Shown piece by piece: positions 9,183-17,573 of a DNA stretch of 29,561 nucleotides. The notes under the pieces are model-generated. The model saw only the letters and a list, made by a program, of their open reading frames with translations, was not told where the DNA came from and ran no database searches. A program made the translations under genes and the position numbers. This DNA is from Spirochaetaceae bacterium (GTDB lineage Bacteria; Spirochaetota; Spirochaetia; SZUA-6; Bin103), in NCBI GenBank assembly GCA_028820215.1, contig JAPPKD010000218.1:1-29561 (forward strand), given 5' to 3'. The number at the start of each line of letters is the position of its first letter. Positions within the stretch are counted from its first letter, which is position 1.

Positions 9183-10631
9183 TCAGAGGTACGGATACAG
9201 CTTCGTGGGGTCGTAGCCGGGGATGAACAGGTCGTGCGGGCGGCCGGTGACGAGTTCGCCGTCGCGGACGAACCCCTCGGGGCGGTCGCGCAGCACGTCG
9301 ACCAGTCGCGATCGCCACCGATTCAGCTCCGCGCCGCCGGCGGGCGCCAGGTTGTGCAGCTCCGCGGGATCTTCGTCCAGGGAGAAGAGCTGCTCCCGGC
9401 CGGTCTGCGAGTACCAGACGTATTTGCGGTGGCCGTCGGTCAGGTAGTGCTGGCCCAGATCGTAGGCGTACTGACCGGCGTGCTCGCCGTGCAGGTACTC
9501 TCGCACGGTCTGCGCCTCGCCGCGCATGACCGGCAGCAGGCTCCTGCCGGACACGGAGTCCGGGATCGGCGCGCCGGCGATGTCCAGGATCGTCGGCATC
9601 AGGTCCTGCAGCCCGACCGCCGCCTGCGACACGACGCCGGAGCAGAGCGGATCGCGCTGCGGGCCGCTGACGATGAACGGCACCCGCGCCGAGCCCTCGT
9701 ACGGCCAGCACTTGCGGAACATGTGGTGGTCGCCGAGCATCTCGCCGTGGTCGGCGGTGAACAGGAACACCGTGTCGGCCAGCTCCGTCTTCATCACCTG
9801 CAGCAGCCGGCCGATCTGGTCGTCGATGAAGTTGATCATCCCGTAGTAGGCCGCTTGGCTGCAGCGGCGGTCGTGCTCGTCCAGGTCGATGTACCACGCG
9901 TTGGGATTGACGCCCTTGCGCGGCACCGGCCCGCCCGGCATGTCCAGCGCCCAGTCGCCCACCGGCGGCTCCGGCAGGTCGCGGTCGATGTAGCGGTCGT
10001 AGTAGTGGCGCGGCGGCGTGAACGGCGGGTGCGGGTCGATGAACGACAGGTTGAGGAAGAACGGCTGCGCGTCGTCGCGGTGCTCCAGGAAGTGGATGGC
10101 GCGGTCGACCACCCAGAAGGTGTGCAGCAGCTCCTCGGGCAGGTGGTGCGGCCGGCCGACCCAGGCGTTGGACGCCACCCCGTGCGCGTAGCCGGCGTGC
10201 TGGTCGCGCACGCCGCGGTCGGCCAGCCACTCGGCGTAGTCGCCGGTGTTGCTGCTGTCGGCGATCTGCACGTGCTCGAACCCGTAACGCCAGCGGCTCG
10301 ATCCGCGGCCGCGCACGTGGCTCTTGCCGATCATCTCGGTCTGGTAGCCGGCGGCGGTCAGCTCACCGGCCAGCAGGTGCGGGGGCGCCCAGTCGTGGTC
10401 CGGACCCATGCCGACCGCGCCGTTGGCCGCCGGCGCCGTGCCGCTCATCATGGTGCGGCGCGCGGGCACGCAGCTCGGGCACTCCGAGTAGGCGCGGGCG
10501 AAGCGCGCTCCGGTGGCGGCCAGCCAGTCCAGGTTGGGGGTCTGCAGCACCGGATGGCCCTCGATGCCGAGTGCGTCGCCGCGCTGCTGGTCGGTCAGGA
10601 TCAGGACGATATTGGGTCGGTCGCTCGCCAT
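9183..10631 (-). CDS. Sulfatase of the alkaline-phosphatase superfamily (Cys-type FGly)
   Basis: Sulfate-ester hydrolase of 482 residues. The formylglycine site is Cys54 in CVPARRT, fitting the C-x-P-x-R motif modified by an FGE- or anSME-type enzyme, which is not in this window. Metal-binding residues include Asp14-Gln15 (LTDQQRGD) and Asp294-His295 (TADHGEMLGDHH). Further family blocks are TPNLDWLAATG near residue 31 and GKSHVRG near 102. No signal peptide or membrane segment is visible, so it is probably cytoplasmic and would act on imported sulfated sugars or small sulfate esters. The exact substrate cannot be told. The start ATG has no clear Shine-Dalgarno sequence. It lies between the RNA methyltransferase and the MetF-like gene, with 18- and 7-base gaps. 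Confidence 0.93.
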   Translation of the reverse strand: MASDRPNIVLILTDQQRGDALGIEGHPVLQTPNLDWLAATGARFARAYSECPSCVPARRTMMSGTAPAANGAVGMGPDHDWAPPHLLAGELTAAGYQTEMIGKSHVRGRGSSRWRYGFEHVQIADSSNTGDYAEWLADRGVRDQHAGYAHGVASNAWVGRPHHLPEELLHTFWVVDRAIHFLEHRDDAQPFFLNLSFIDPHPPFTPPRHYYDRYIDRDLPEPPVGDWALDMPGGPVPRKGVNPNAWYIDLDEHDRRCSQAAYYGMINFIDDQIGRLLQVMKTELADTVFLFTADHGEMLGDHHMFRKCWPYEGSARVPFIVSGPQRDPLCSGVVSQAAVGLQDLMPTILDIAGAPIPDSVSGRSLLPVMRGEAQTVREYLHGEHAGQYAYDLGQHYLTDGHRKYVWYSQTGREQLFSLDEDPAELHNLAPAGGAELNRWRSRLVDVLRDRPEGFVRDGELVTGRPHDLFIPGYDPTKLYPYL

Positions 10632-10649
10632 GGCGATGAACAGCTTAGC

Positions 10650-11489
10650 TCATCGGCGCCCTTTGCCTGATGTGGCTGCCGCTTGACGGCGCTGGCGCAG
10701 TGCCTCGAACAGCAGCGCCGCTCCCGCCATGGCGACGTTGACCGAGTCGGCGCGGCCCAGCATCGGGATCGAGACGGCGGCGTCGGCACCGGTCAGCCAC
10801 GCATGATCCAGGCCGAACTGCTCGTTGCCCAGCACCACGGCGACGGCGCCGGTGAGGTCGTGGTCGGTGTAGCAGCGCTCGGCGGCCGGCGTGGTGACGA
10901 CCGTGCGCACCCCGCTCGTGGCCAGCCAGCGACGCGTGGCCTCGGCCCCGGCCTGCGCCGCGGGCACCGTGAACAGCGTGCCGACGCTGGCGCGCACGAC
11001 GTTGGGATTGAACAGGTCGGTCACCGGGTCGCAGACGATCAGCCCGGCGGCATCCACCGCGTCGGCGGTGCGCAGCAGGGTTCCCAGGTTGCCCGGTTTC
11101 TCGATCGCGGTGGCGACCACGTAGAGCGGGGCGGCCGGCGGTTCCGGCAGTCCGTCGATCGTCCAGTCCGGCATCGGCGCCACCGCCAGCAACCCGTCGG
11201 GCCGGTCGCGGTACGAGAGCTTGGCGAACACCTCATCGTCGGCCGGGACCAGCTCGGCGCCGCAGTCCCCGCGGGCGCGGTCCAGCAGCGCCGGCTCGTT
11301 GCCGCCCAGGTAGAACGCGGGACAGTGGTAAATCGTCTCCAGTGGCAGCCGCGCTTCCACCGCGCGCAGCAGCTCCCGGTAGCCCTCGATCAGGAACGCC
11401 CGCTCGCGATCGCGCGCCCGCCTGCGGCGCAACCTCACCACGCGCTTGACGCCGGCGTTCTGCATGCTGACCACCGTCGGACGATTCAC
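10650..11489 (-). CDS. SpoU/TrmH-family RNA 2'-O-methyltransferase
   Basis: SAM-dependent SPOUT methyltransferase of 279 residues, expected to methylate a ribose 2'-OH in rRNA or tRNA. An N-terminal substrate-binding region (about 1-110, with NAGVKRVVRLRRRRARDRE and FLIEGYREL) is followed by the trefoil-knot domain. Motif 1 is EKPGNLGTLLRTADA (Asn134, Arg140), motif 2 is VLGNEQFGL (Glu223) and motif 3 is IPMLGRADSVNVAMAGA (241-257). These are the invariant residues of the family. The start is GTG 11489, which fits the family N-terminus; an in-frame ATG at 11465 would cut into the conserved start. A -10-like CATACT lies 6 bases upstream with no Shine-Dalgarno site, so the mRNA may be leaderless. 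The target nucleotide is unknown; TsnR-like and RlmB-like roles are both possible. Confidence 0.92.
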   Translation of the reverse strand: MNRPTVVSMQNAGVKRVVRLRRRRARDRERAFLIEGYRELLRAVEARLPLETIYHCPAFYLGGNEPALLDRARGDCGAELVPADDEVFAKLSYRDRPDGLLAVAPMPDWTIDGLPEPPAAPLYVVATAIEKPGNLGTLLRTADAVDAAGLIVCDPVTDLFNPNVVRASVGTLFTVPAAQAGAEATRRWLATSGVRTVVTTPAAERCYTDHDLTGAVAVVLGNEQFGLDHAWLTGADAAVSIPMLGRADSVNVAMAGAALLFEALRQRRQAAATSGKGRR

Positions 11490-11495
11490 GGGACA

Positions 11496-11501
11496 AGTAT
11501 G
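11496..11501 (-). promoter_or_regulatory. -10-like CATACT for the RNA methyltransferase gene
   Basis: On the minus strand CATACT (4 of 6 to TATAAT, including the conserved A and final T) is followed by 6 bases and then the GTG start at 11489. No Shine-Dalgarno site and no clear -35 are visible. The spacing matches the other proposed leaderless starts in this window. Confidence 0.35.
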
Positions 11502-11538
11502 AACCCCAGGCGCCCGCGCCGTGCACGGACGCCAGCGC

Positions 11539-11544
11539 TACACT
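11539..11544 (+). promoter_or_regulatory. -10-like TACACT for the glycosidase-like gene
   Basis: TACACT (4 of 6 to TATAAT) lies 7 bases before the ATG at 11552, with no Shine-Dalgarno site between. It forms the divergent partner of the RNA methyltransferase promoter inside a 62-base intergenic gap, too short for a long leader on either side. No -35 was recognised. Confidence 0.4.
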
Positions 11545-11551
11545 GGCTGCC

Positions 11552-13054
11552 ATGGCACCGGTTCACATCCATCCCGAGAACCCCAGGCTGTTCGAATACC
11601 GCGGCCGCCCGCTGGTCCTGCTGACCGCGACCGAGCACTACGGCGCGGTGCTCAACCGGCCGTTCCGGTTCGAGCGCTACCTGCGCGACGCCGCCACCAA
11701 CGGCATGACCCTGACGAGGCTGTTCATGCTGTTCCGCGAGTTGCAGACGCCGATCAACCCGGCCTCGACCTGCAAGCCCACCAGCCCCGAGTACGTGGCC
11801 CCGTTCGCGCGCACCGGTCCCGGCTTCGCGCTGGACGGCGAGCCGCGCTTCGACCTGGACCGCGACGATCCCGAGTTCTACGAGCGCCTGCACGGCTTCG
11901 TCGGCCTGGCGGACGATCTGGGCGTGATGGTCGAGGTGGTGCTGCTCAGCAACACCTACGGCGACCCGGTCTGGCGGCTGAACCCCCTGCACGCCGACAA
12001 CAACGTCAACGGGCTGCCGTCCTGCCCGGCCCCCGAGTACCTGAGCATGCGCCATCCGGCGCTGTTCGAGCGGCAGAGTGCGCACGTGCGCCGCATCGTC
12101 GAGGAGACACGCCGATACGACAACGTGATCTACGAGATATGCAACGAGCCGGGGGGCCGCGCGACGGCAGCCGAAGGACCGCTGGTCGCCGAGGTCAACG
12201 AATGGCTGGACCATCTGATCGCGGTGGTGCGCGACGCCGACCACGCCGGCGCCGACCGGCACCTGATCGCCGGCCAGGAGGCGTTCGTGGACAAACCGTT
12301 CCGGCAGACCCTCGACCGCAGCTACGACGCGATGGACTACGACGTGGTCAACGTCCATCCGCTGCCGGGCACGCGGCTGCGCGGCGCCGACCATCACCTG
12401 GGCGACTTCATGAGCAAGCAGCTCCGGTTGCAGGCGTTCCGGGACATGACCCTGGCCGCGCACGCCGAGTCCAAGCCGCTCAATCACGACGAGGACAACG
12501 TCGCCAGCCAGTACCGCGACCCTGACGGCTGGACCGTGCACCGCAAGCGCGCCTGGGTATCCCTCCTCTGCGGCGCCCACTACGACGTGATCGACTTCTC
12601 CATCCAGCCGTTCCTGGAGGAGGGCACGCCGGACGCGCAGGAGCACCTGCGGTCGTGGTTCCGGCACCTGTCTGCCTACGTGCACGGCCTGGACCTGATC
12701 CGCAGCCGGCCCCTGCCGGAGGCGCTGCGCGCCGCGCCAACGCACACGGTCGCGGTGGTGTTCGGCGTCCCCGGAGCGGACTACTCCGTGTACGTCGCCG
12801 ACGCGCGCGAATACCCGGGCGTGCGCGACCTGGAGGATCAGGCCCCGGCCGAAGGTTCAGGCGAGGCCGGGACGGCCATCGGCGGAGCGCTGCTGCTGGA
12901 TCTGCCGGAGACAACGCTCGCCGTGAGCAGGTTCGACCCGACCACCGGGCGATCCGTGCCGCGGGCGCGCCTGCAGGGGGGACCGGCCACCCGCATCGAC
13001 CTGGAGCCGTTCCACCACGACGTCGTCATCCGCGTCACGATCGACAATCCATGA
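11552..13054 (+). CDS. Putative (beta/alpha)8 glycoside hydrolase of unassigned family
   Basis: Protein of 500 residues without a signal peptide. The N-terminal 370 residues look like a clan-A TIM barrel: LVLLTATEHYG at strand 1, MTLTRLFMLF at strand 2, MVEVVLLSN at strand 3, and NVIYEICNEPGG, where Glu199 in NEP is the expected acid/base. The second catalytic Glu is less clear; Glu314 in KPLNHDEDN is a candidate. The last 120 residues (after the VHGLDL segment) resemble the small beta-sandwich that often ends such enzymes (AVVFGVPGADYSVYV, ending HDVVIRVTI). The substrate is unknown, probably a plant- or algal-type glycan given the nearby sugar transporter and sulfatase. A short GACGC/GCGTC stem over the stop codon (13053-13066) may act as a weak terminator. 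Confidence 0.7.
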   Translation: MAPVHIHPENPRLFEYRGRPLVLLTATEHYGAVLNRPFRFERYLRDAATNGMTLTRLFMLFRELQTPINPASTCKPTSPEYVAPFARTGPGFALDGEPRFDLDRDDPEFYERLHGFVGLADDLGVMVEVVLLSNTYGDPVWRLNPLHADNNVNGLPSCPAPEYLSMRHPALFERQSAHVRRIVEETRRYDNVIYEICNEPGGRATAAEGPLVAEVNEWLDHLIAVVRDADHAGADRHLIAGQEAFVDKPFRQTLDRSYDAMDYDVVNVHPLPGTRLRGADHHLGDFMSKQLRLQAFRDMTLAAHAESKPLNHDEDNVASQYRDPDGWTVHRKRAWVSLLCGAHYDVIDFSIQPFLEEGTPDAQEHLRSWFRHLSAYVHGLDLIRSRPLPEALRAAPTHTVAVVFGVPGADYSVYVADAREYPGVRDLEDQAPAEGSGEAGTAIGGALLLDLPETTLAVSRFDPTTGRSVPRARLQGGPATRIDLEPFHHDVVIRVTIDNP

Positions 13055-13132
13055 CGCGGCAGCGTCGTGCTCCGGGTGCGTCCGCGGCGATCAGCGGGTA
13101 TGCTGCACGGGCTCCCCGGTGAGGCGAACGCC

Positions 13133-13813
13133 ATGAAGCTGATTCTGATCGGGTGCGAGTACGCGGGCACCACGACCCTGGCCATAGCCTTCCACGAGCA
13201 TGCCCGCGCCCATCTGGGCATCGACCTGGGCTCCATCCACGACCACTGGAAGATCCCGTACACGGTCACCCACTACCCGGACGAGATCACCGAGGAGGAG
13301 GCCGACCTCTACCTGGCCCTCTCCACCCGGCAGAAGGAGGCGTGGCAGCGCCACAACCTCTACTACCACACCGTGGCCGAGCACGGGGAGCCCGACGACC
13401 AGCTCATCGTCGGCTTCTACATCGAGGACACCATCTACGCCGACCTCTACTACGGCTACGGCGGCCCCGGAGAGGCCGGGGACCGTGCCGGCAAGCACGC
13501 GCCGGCGATCGAGGAGCGCATCGTCGCCCTGGCGCCGGAGACCGTGCTCGTGCACGTCAAGGCCGGCCCGGACGTGATCCGGCGGCGCATGCGCAAGCAG
13601 CCGCACAGGCGGCCGGTCGTGCCGGAAACCGACGTCAAGCTGGTCCTCGACCGCTTCGCCGCCGCCTTCGCGGCATCGAAGATCGCCAACAAGCTGGAGA
13701 TCGACACCGGCGGCGCGACCGTCGAAGAGTCCGTGCGCGCCCTGGCCTGCGGGCTGGAGCCGTTCCTGACCGACCGGGACCGCGCGAAGCGCGCCGCCAC
13801 AGCCTCTCCATGA
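13133..13813 (+). CDS. P-loop nucleoside/nucleotide kinase-like protein with unusual Walker A
   Basis: Cytoplasmic protein of 226 residues resembling the thymidylate/deoxynucleoside kinase fold. The N-terminal P-loop reads GCEYAGTTT (residues 7-15): the Walker A lysine is replaced by Thr13. The C-terminal half has the kinase-like pattern of an acceptor strand (TVLVHVKAGPDVI), an Arg-rich lid (RRRMRKQPHRRP) and a helix VLDRFAAAF. The middle is rich in aromatic and acidic residues (YLALSTRQKEAW, EDTIYADLYYGYGG). The start is ATG 13133, with GGTGAG 8 bases upstream; an upstream open stretch is not supported. The stop overlaps the first permease gene (ATGA), so it belongs to the transporter operon. 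It might phosphorylate the imported compound, but its activity is not shown. A TATGCT -10-like hexamer lies at 13099-13104. Confidence 0.7.
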   Translation: MKLILIGCEYAGTTTLAIAFHEHARAHLGIDLGSIHDHWKIPYTVTHYPDEITEEEADLYLALSTRQKEAWQRHNLYYHTVAEHGEPDDQLIVGFYIEDTIYADLYYGYGGPGEAGDRAGKHAPAIEERIVALAPETVLVHVKAGPDVIRRRMRKQPHRRPVVPETDVKLVLDRFAAAFAASKIANKLEIDTGGATVEESVRALACGLEPFLTDRDRAKRAATASP

Positions 13814-14778
13814 GCTTCATCGCGCCGGCCGAGACCCAGGAGGACCTGGCCAGGCGCTACAAGGTCATCCTGCGCCGGCAGACCATGCGCCGGTTCCTGC
13901 GGATGCGCTCGTTCTACGTGCTGCTGTCGCTCTCCCTCGGGCTGCTGATCCTGCTCAAGTACGTGCCGATCTACGGCGCGCTGATCGCCTTCAAGGACTT
14001 CAACGTCACCAAGGGCATCCTGGGCAGCCCGTGGAACGATTTCGCCCACTTCAGGCGGCTCACCGCCGACCCGTTCTTCCTGCGGGTGGTGTGGAACACC
14101 TTCTGGCTGAGCGTGCTGCGCATCGTGTTCGCCTTTCCGGCGCCGGTGATCCTGGCGCTGCTGCTCAACGAGGTGCGCAACACCGCCTACAAGCGAACCA
14201 TCCAGTCGATCAGCTACCTGCCGCACTTCATGTCGTGGGTGGTGCTGTACGGCATCTTCCGGGAGATCCTCTCCTCGCAGCGCGGCGTCATCGGCTACCT
14301 GTTCACCCTGGTAGGGCTGGAGCCGATCAACTGGCTGACCAACGTGCCCACCTTCCGTGGACTGATCGTGGTGACCGGCATCTGGCAGAGCGTGGGCTGG
14401 GGGACGATCGTGTTCCTGGCCGCGCTGTCGTCGGTGGATCCCGAGTTGTACGAGAGCGCGGAGATCGACGGCGCCGGGCGCTTCGCCAAGGCGGTGCGCG
14501 TCACCATTCCGGCGATGGTGCCGGTGATCGTGATCCTGCTGTTGCTGCAGGTGTCCAAGGTGCTGGACGAGTCGTTCGACCAGATCTTCAACCTGTACAA
14601 CCCGCTGGTGTACTCGGTCGCCGACGTGATCGACACCTACATCTACCGGTCCGGCATCGTCGAGGGGCAGTACGGATACACGGCGGCCGTGGGCCTGTTC
14701 AAGAACGTCGCCGGACTGATCATCGTGCTGGGCGTCAACGAGGCGATCAGGCGCCGCAGCGAATTCGGGCTCTGGTAG
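13810..14778 (+). CDS. Carbohydrate ABC transporter permease, LplB type
   Basis: Inner-membrane permease of 322 residues from the CUT1-like group that pairs LplB with YtcP proteins. About six transmembrane segments are visible, the first at residues 35-55 (YVLLSLSLGLLILLKYV) preceded by an Arg-rich cytoplasmic start. The EAA loop that contacts the ATPase is YESAEIDGAGRFAKAVRVTI, followed by the PAMVPVI segment. YGALIAFKDFNVTKG, just after TM1, is a hallmark of this subfamily. The start ATG overlaps the upstream kinase-like gene stop, and the second permease follows after 9 bases. No transporter ATPase is encoded here, so a shared MsmX-like ATPase elsewhere is expected. The likely substrates are oligosaccharides or sugar derivatives. 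Confidence 0.92.
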   Translation: MSFIAPAETQEDLARRYKVILRRQTMRRFLRMRSFYVLLSLSLGLLILLKYVPIYGALIAFKDFNVTKGILGSPWNDFAHFRRLTADPFFLRVVWNTFWLSVLRIVFAFPAPVILALLLNEVRNTAYKRTIQSISYLPHFMSWVVLYGIFREILSSQRGVIGYLFTLVGLEPINWLTNVPTFRGLIVVTGIWQSVGWGTIVFLAALSSVDPELYESAEIDGAGRFAKAVRVTIPAMVPVIVILLLLQVSKVLDESFDQIFNLYNPLVYSVADVIDTYIYRSGIVEGQYGYTAAVGLFKNVAGLIIVLGVNEAIRRRSEFGLW

Positions 14779-14787
14779 GACACGGGC

Positions 14788-15702
14788 ATGGCGGTCGTCA
14801 AGGGCAGGGAATCGATCGGCAGCAGGCTGTTCGACGCCGGCAACTACGCGTTTCTGCTCGTGCTGGCGGTCACCTTCATCTACCCGTTCTGGACCATCAT
14901 CCTGCAGGCGTTCTCGCCGCCCGACGCTCTGTACCGGCTGGGCCTGCACGTATGGATCAGCGATTGGCGGCTGGAGCCGTGGTACTACGTATTCCAGGAA
15001 GAGCGCGTCGGCCTGGCCTACTTCAACACCATCTTCCGCACGGTGTTCGGCACGCTCGCATCGCTGCTGGTGACCTTCACCGGCGCCTATGCGCTGTCCA
15101 AGCGCAACCTGCCGTTTCGCGCACCGATCACCGCCGTCTACCTGATGACCCTGTTCTTCTCCGGCGGCCTGATTCCCTTCTACCTGCTGATCCGCGGCCT
15201 GGGGCTGATCAACACGCGCCTGGTGCTGATCCTGCCGCTGGCGATCAACGTCTTCAACATCATCATCGCCCGCAATTTCCTTATGACCATCGACCAGGCG
15301 ATGGAGGACTCGGCGGTGATCGACGGAGCCGGCTACTGGCGCGTGCTGTTCCGGATCATGGTGCCGCTGTCCAAGCCCGTGATCGCCGTGATCGCCCTGT
15401 GGAATGCGGTCAGCTACTGGAACGAGTGGTTCCAGGCGATGATCTTCGCGCCCAAGAAGCACCTCCAGGTGCTGCAGATGATGGTGCGCGAGATCCTCTT
15501 GCGGGACCGTCTGGTCGACCAGGTGGACAATTTCATGGCGCAAATGCTGGAGGACCTCGGCGAGTTGGGACTGGCGCGCATCCCGCCCGAGTCGATCCAG
15601 GCAGCCACGGTGCTGGTCACCATCGGCCCGATCATCCTGCTCTACCCCTTCGTGCAGAAGTACTTCGTGAAAGGGGTCATGCTGGGCTCGCTCAAAGGGT
15701 AG
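14788..15702 (+). CDS. Carbohydrate ABC transporter permease, YtcP type
   Basis: Second inner-membrane permease of 304 residues, forming a heterodimer with the preceding LplB-type protein. Six transmembrane segments are visible, starting with FLLVLAVTFIYPFWTIIL. The EAA loop is MEDSAVIDGAGYWRVLFRIM followed by VPLSKPVIAVIAL, as expected for this group. SALSKRNLPFR-like ALSKRNLPFRAPI and YLMTLFFSGGLIPFYLL are typical family blocks. An AGGA site overlapping the upstream stop lies 7 bases before the ATG. It ends the plus-strand operon: a perfect hairpin follows 12 bases after the stop. The matching binding-protein gene is on the other strand just beyond it. Confidence 0.93.
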   Translation: MAVVKGRESIGSRLFDAGNYAFLLVLAVTFIYPFWTIILQAFSPPDALYRLGLHVWISDWRLEPWYYVFQEERVGLAYFNTIFRTVFGTLASLLVTFTGAYALSKRNLPFRAPITAVYLMTLFFSGGLIPFYLLIRGLGLINTRLVLILPLAINVFNIIIARNFLMTIDQAMEDSAVIDGAGYWRVLFRIMVPLSKPVIAVIALWNAVSYWNEWFQAMIFAPKKHLQVLQMMVREILLRDRLVDQVDNFMAQMLEDLGELGLARIPPESIQAATVLVTIGPIILLYPFVQKYFVKGVMLGSLKG

Positions 15703-15714
15703 CGCTCCCATGGG

Positions 15715-15740
15715 AAAGGGGCGCCCGCAGGCGCCCCTTT
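15715..15740. terminator. Bidirectional intrinsic terminator
   Basis: Perfect 11-bp stem: AAAGGGGCGCC (15715-15725), loop CGCA (15726-15729), GGCGCCCCTTT (15730-15740). The stem ends in A's on one side and T's on the other, so it can serve both strands. It lies between the stop of the second permease (15702) and the end of the convergent binding-protein gene (15766). Confidence 0.88.
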
Positions 15741-15765
15741 CAGCAAACCGGTCGGAAGAATCCGG

Positions 15766-17475
15766 TTACGGAGGCGTGACGGCTCCGGAGCGGATGTCCG
15801 CGACGGTCGGCGCCATCTCCAGTTCGTCCAGCAGCTCGCGGCCGCCGGCGTTCATCCAGCTCTCGACGTAGGCCGGCCACTCGGCGTCGATGTCCAGGTC
15901 GGTCGTGATCGCCCGCCAGAAGAAATCGTCGCGAATGGTGGTCAGCGCGGAGCGGCGCTGCGCCCACAGCTCGTTGTAGCGCGTCTGGTTGAACAGGTCC
16001 TCGCGATAGGCGCGCTCGGAGGTGTTGTACTTGCCGCCGGCCTTGCCGAACCAGTCGTTGTCCCGGTTCGACCATTCGTCGCGGTTGTACTGCAGGATCC
16101 CCTCATGCGGCGAGTAGGCGTTGTAGTACAGGATGCCCTGCGTGCTTGAGTAGATGCCGCCGCCCTGGCGCTTCTCGTCGGTCGGAATCTGGCGGGAGGC
16201 AAACGGCTCGCCCTCCCACTCGAAGTGCATGCCGGGGATGCCGTAGTAGGCGATCACCATGCCTTCCGGATCGTAGTTGGTGTAGTCGTAGATCTGCAGG
16301 ATCAGCGCCAGCTTCTCGTCGGACACGTCGTGGCGCACCACGAACGCACCGCTGGCAGCGGCGATCGGCATCGCCTTGTTCTCCATGCGGCAGCGGCTGT
16401 CGCCGAACGGCGAGATCGGCATCAGCATGGTCATCCACCTGGCGTTCGGATCGGGGCCCTGCTCGACGTTCTGGTTGCACAGGTCCGGCCGGTTGCCCAG
16501 CTCCACGTTGCGCCCGCACGCCCTGCTGCGCATGAAGGAACCGACCTGGCCCTGCACGATCTTGTTGGTGAGCAGGGTGTTGTCCACCGCCGGCAGCTCG
16601 GAGTCCATCAGCCCTTCCTGCCACCACTGCTGCAACTTCTCGAGCGCCGCCTTGCTGCGCGAGTAGGTGGCGTCCTTGACGGTGCTGCCGTCCTCCTCGA
16701 GGTAGTTGTCCACCTCGTTGACGCCGTAGCTGTAGAAGACCAGGCCGGCGCCGCTCCAGTGGATGAGCGACTGGCCGCGCCAGCCGAAGGCGATCGTGTC
16801 GGCCTGACCGTTGCCGTCGAAGTCGCCGCCCGCGAAGGAGTGCAGGATCGTCTCCAGCTGATCCCAGGTGTACTGGTCCAGCCAGCGCATGTAGGTATTC
16901 GGAGCCGCGGTGGGCGCCAGGTCCTCCAGTGCGCCGGCGTCCGGGGCGAGGCCGGTGTCGCCACGCTCCAGCCAGTCCAGCCGCATCTGCGGCAGGTAGC
17001 CGCACCCGTCCTGGTAGTCCTCACGCCGGGGGATGCCGTAGTACTCGTCGCTCGACCCGGGAACCAGGCCGTAGAACCAGGAGCCCGCGCCCAGCTCGTT
17101 CATGGACTTCACGTAGTTGGGCATGTGCTCCTCGATCATCGAGCGCGGGATGGAACGGAATGCCCCCTTGAGATACCACTCCAGCCGGTTGAAGCCCCAC
17201 GTGTACATGGCGTCGGGATGCTCGTCGGAAGCCACCCGCAAGGCGTTCTGCTCGGTTTCCCGGTAGTCCGCGAGGGTATTGATGAACTTGACCGGGAACA
17301 TCTCCTCCAGATGCTGCTGGATCGGGTTGTCATCGACGATGTCGGTGCTGTACAGCCCCAGCCAGCTTATCTCCATCGGGCCGGCGGCCCCTTCTTCCTG
17401 TCCTTCAGCCAGCGCGCCCGCGGCGCCGAGCAGAAGGAGCGGAAGCACGAGGCCGATCGTCAGTGTCTTTCTCAT
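15766..17475 (-). CDS. Extracellular solute-binding protein of a sugar ABC transporter
   Basis: Exported binding protein of 569 residues, of the large LipO/LplA-like type that works with LplB/YtcP permeases. The signal peptide is residues 1-23 (RKTLTIGLVLPLLLLGAAG, cleavage after ALA). There is no lipobox Cys, so it is predicted to be free in the periplasm rather than lipid-anchored. The mature start EGQEEGAAG is Gly/Gln/Glu-rich, as often seen in spirochaetal binding proteins. A calcium-loop-like DFDGNGQAD (218-226) is common in this family. Aromatic residues (WYL, WFYGL, QQWWQEG) may line the sugar site. A strong GGGGGTG ribosome site lies 6 bases before the ATG. The gene converges on its presumed permeases instead of leading their operon. 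Four cysteines (residue 158, and others around 325-370) may form disulfides. Confidence 0.92.
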   Translation of the reverse strand: MRKTLTIGLVLPLLLLGAAGALAEGQEEGAAGPMEISWLGLYSTDIVDDNPIQQHLEEMFPVKFINTLADYRETEQNALRVASDEHPDAMYTWGFNRLEWYLKGAFRSIPRSMIEEHMPNYVKSMNELGAGSWFYGLVPGSSDEYYGIPRREDYQDGCGYLPQMRLDWLERGDTGLAPDAGALEDLAPTAAPNTYMRWLDQYTWDQLETILHSFAGGDFDGNGQADTIAFGWRGQSLIHWSGAGLVFYSYGVNEVDNYLEEDGSTVKDATYSRSKAALEKLQQWWQEGLMDSELPAVDNTLLTNKIVQGQVGSFMRSRACGRNVELGNRPDLCNQNVEQGPDPNARWMTMLMPISPFGDSRCRMENKAMPIAAASGAFVVRHDVSDEKLALILQIYDYTNYDPEGMVIAYYGIPGMHFEWEGEPFASRQIPTDEKRQGGGIYSSTQGILYYNAYSPHEGILQYNRDEWSNRDNDWFGKAGGKYNTSERAYREDLFNQTRYNELWAQRRSALTTIRDDFFWRAITTDLDIDAEWPAYVESWMNAGGRELLDELEMAPTVADIRSGAVTPP

Positions 17476-17573
17476 GAGACACCCCCTTCGTAGGATTGTT
17501 AGCCTGTGAGCCTACACCAACCTCGCCCGGAAAACACGACCATGCTCATCCACTGGGCTCGACTGGAGATCTG

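Noticed and set aside
13456..15711. 751-residue minus-strand open frame across the permease genes
   Set aside because: It overlaps two clear permeases and the kinase-like gene, its translation is an Asp/Gln/His/Arg-rich shadow, and it crosses no promoter or ribosome site.
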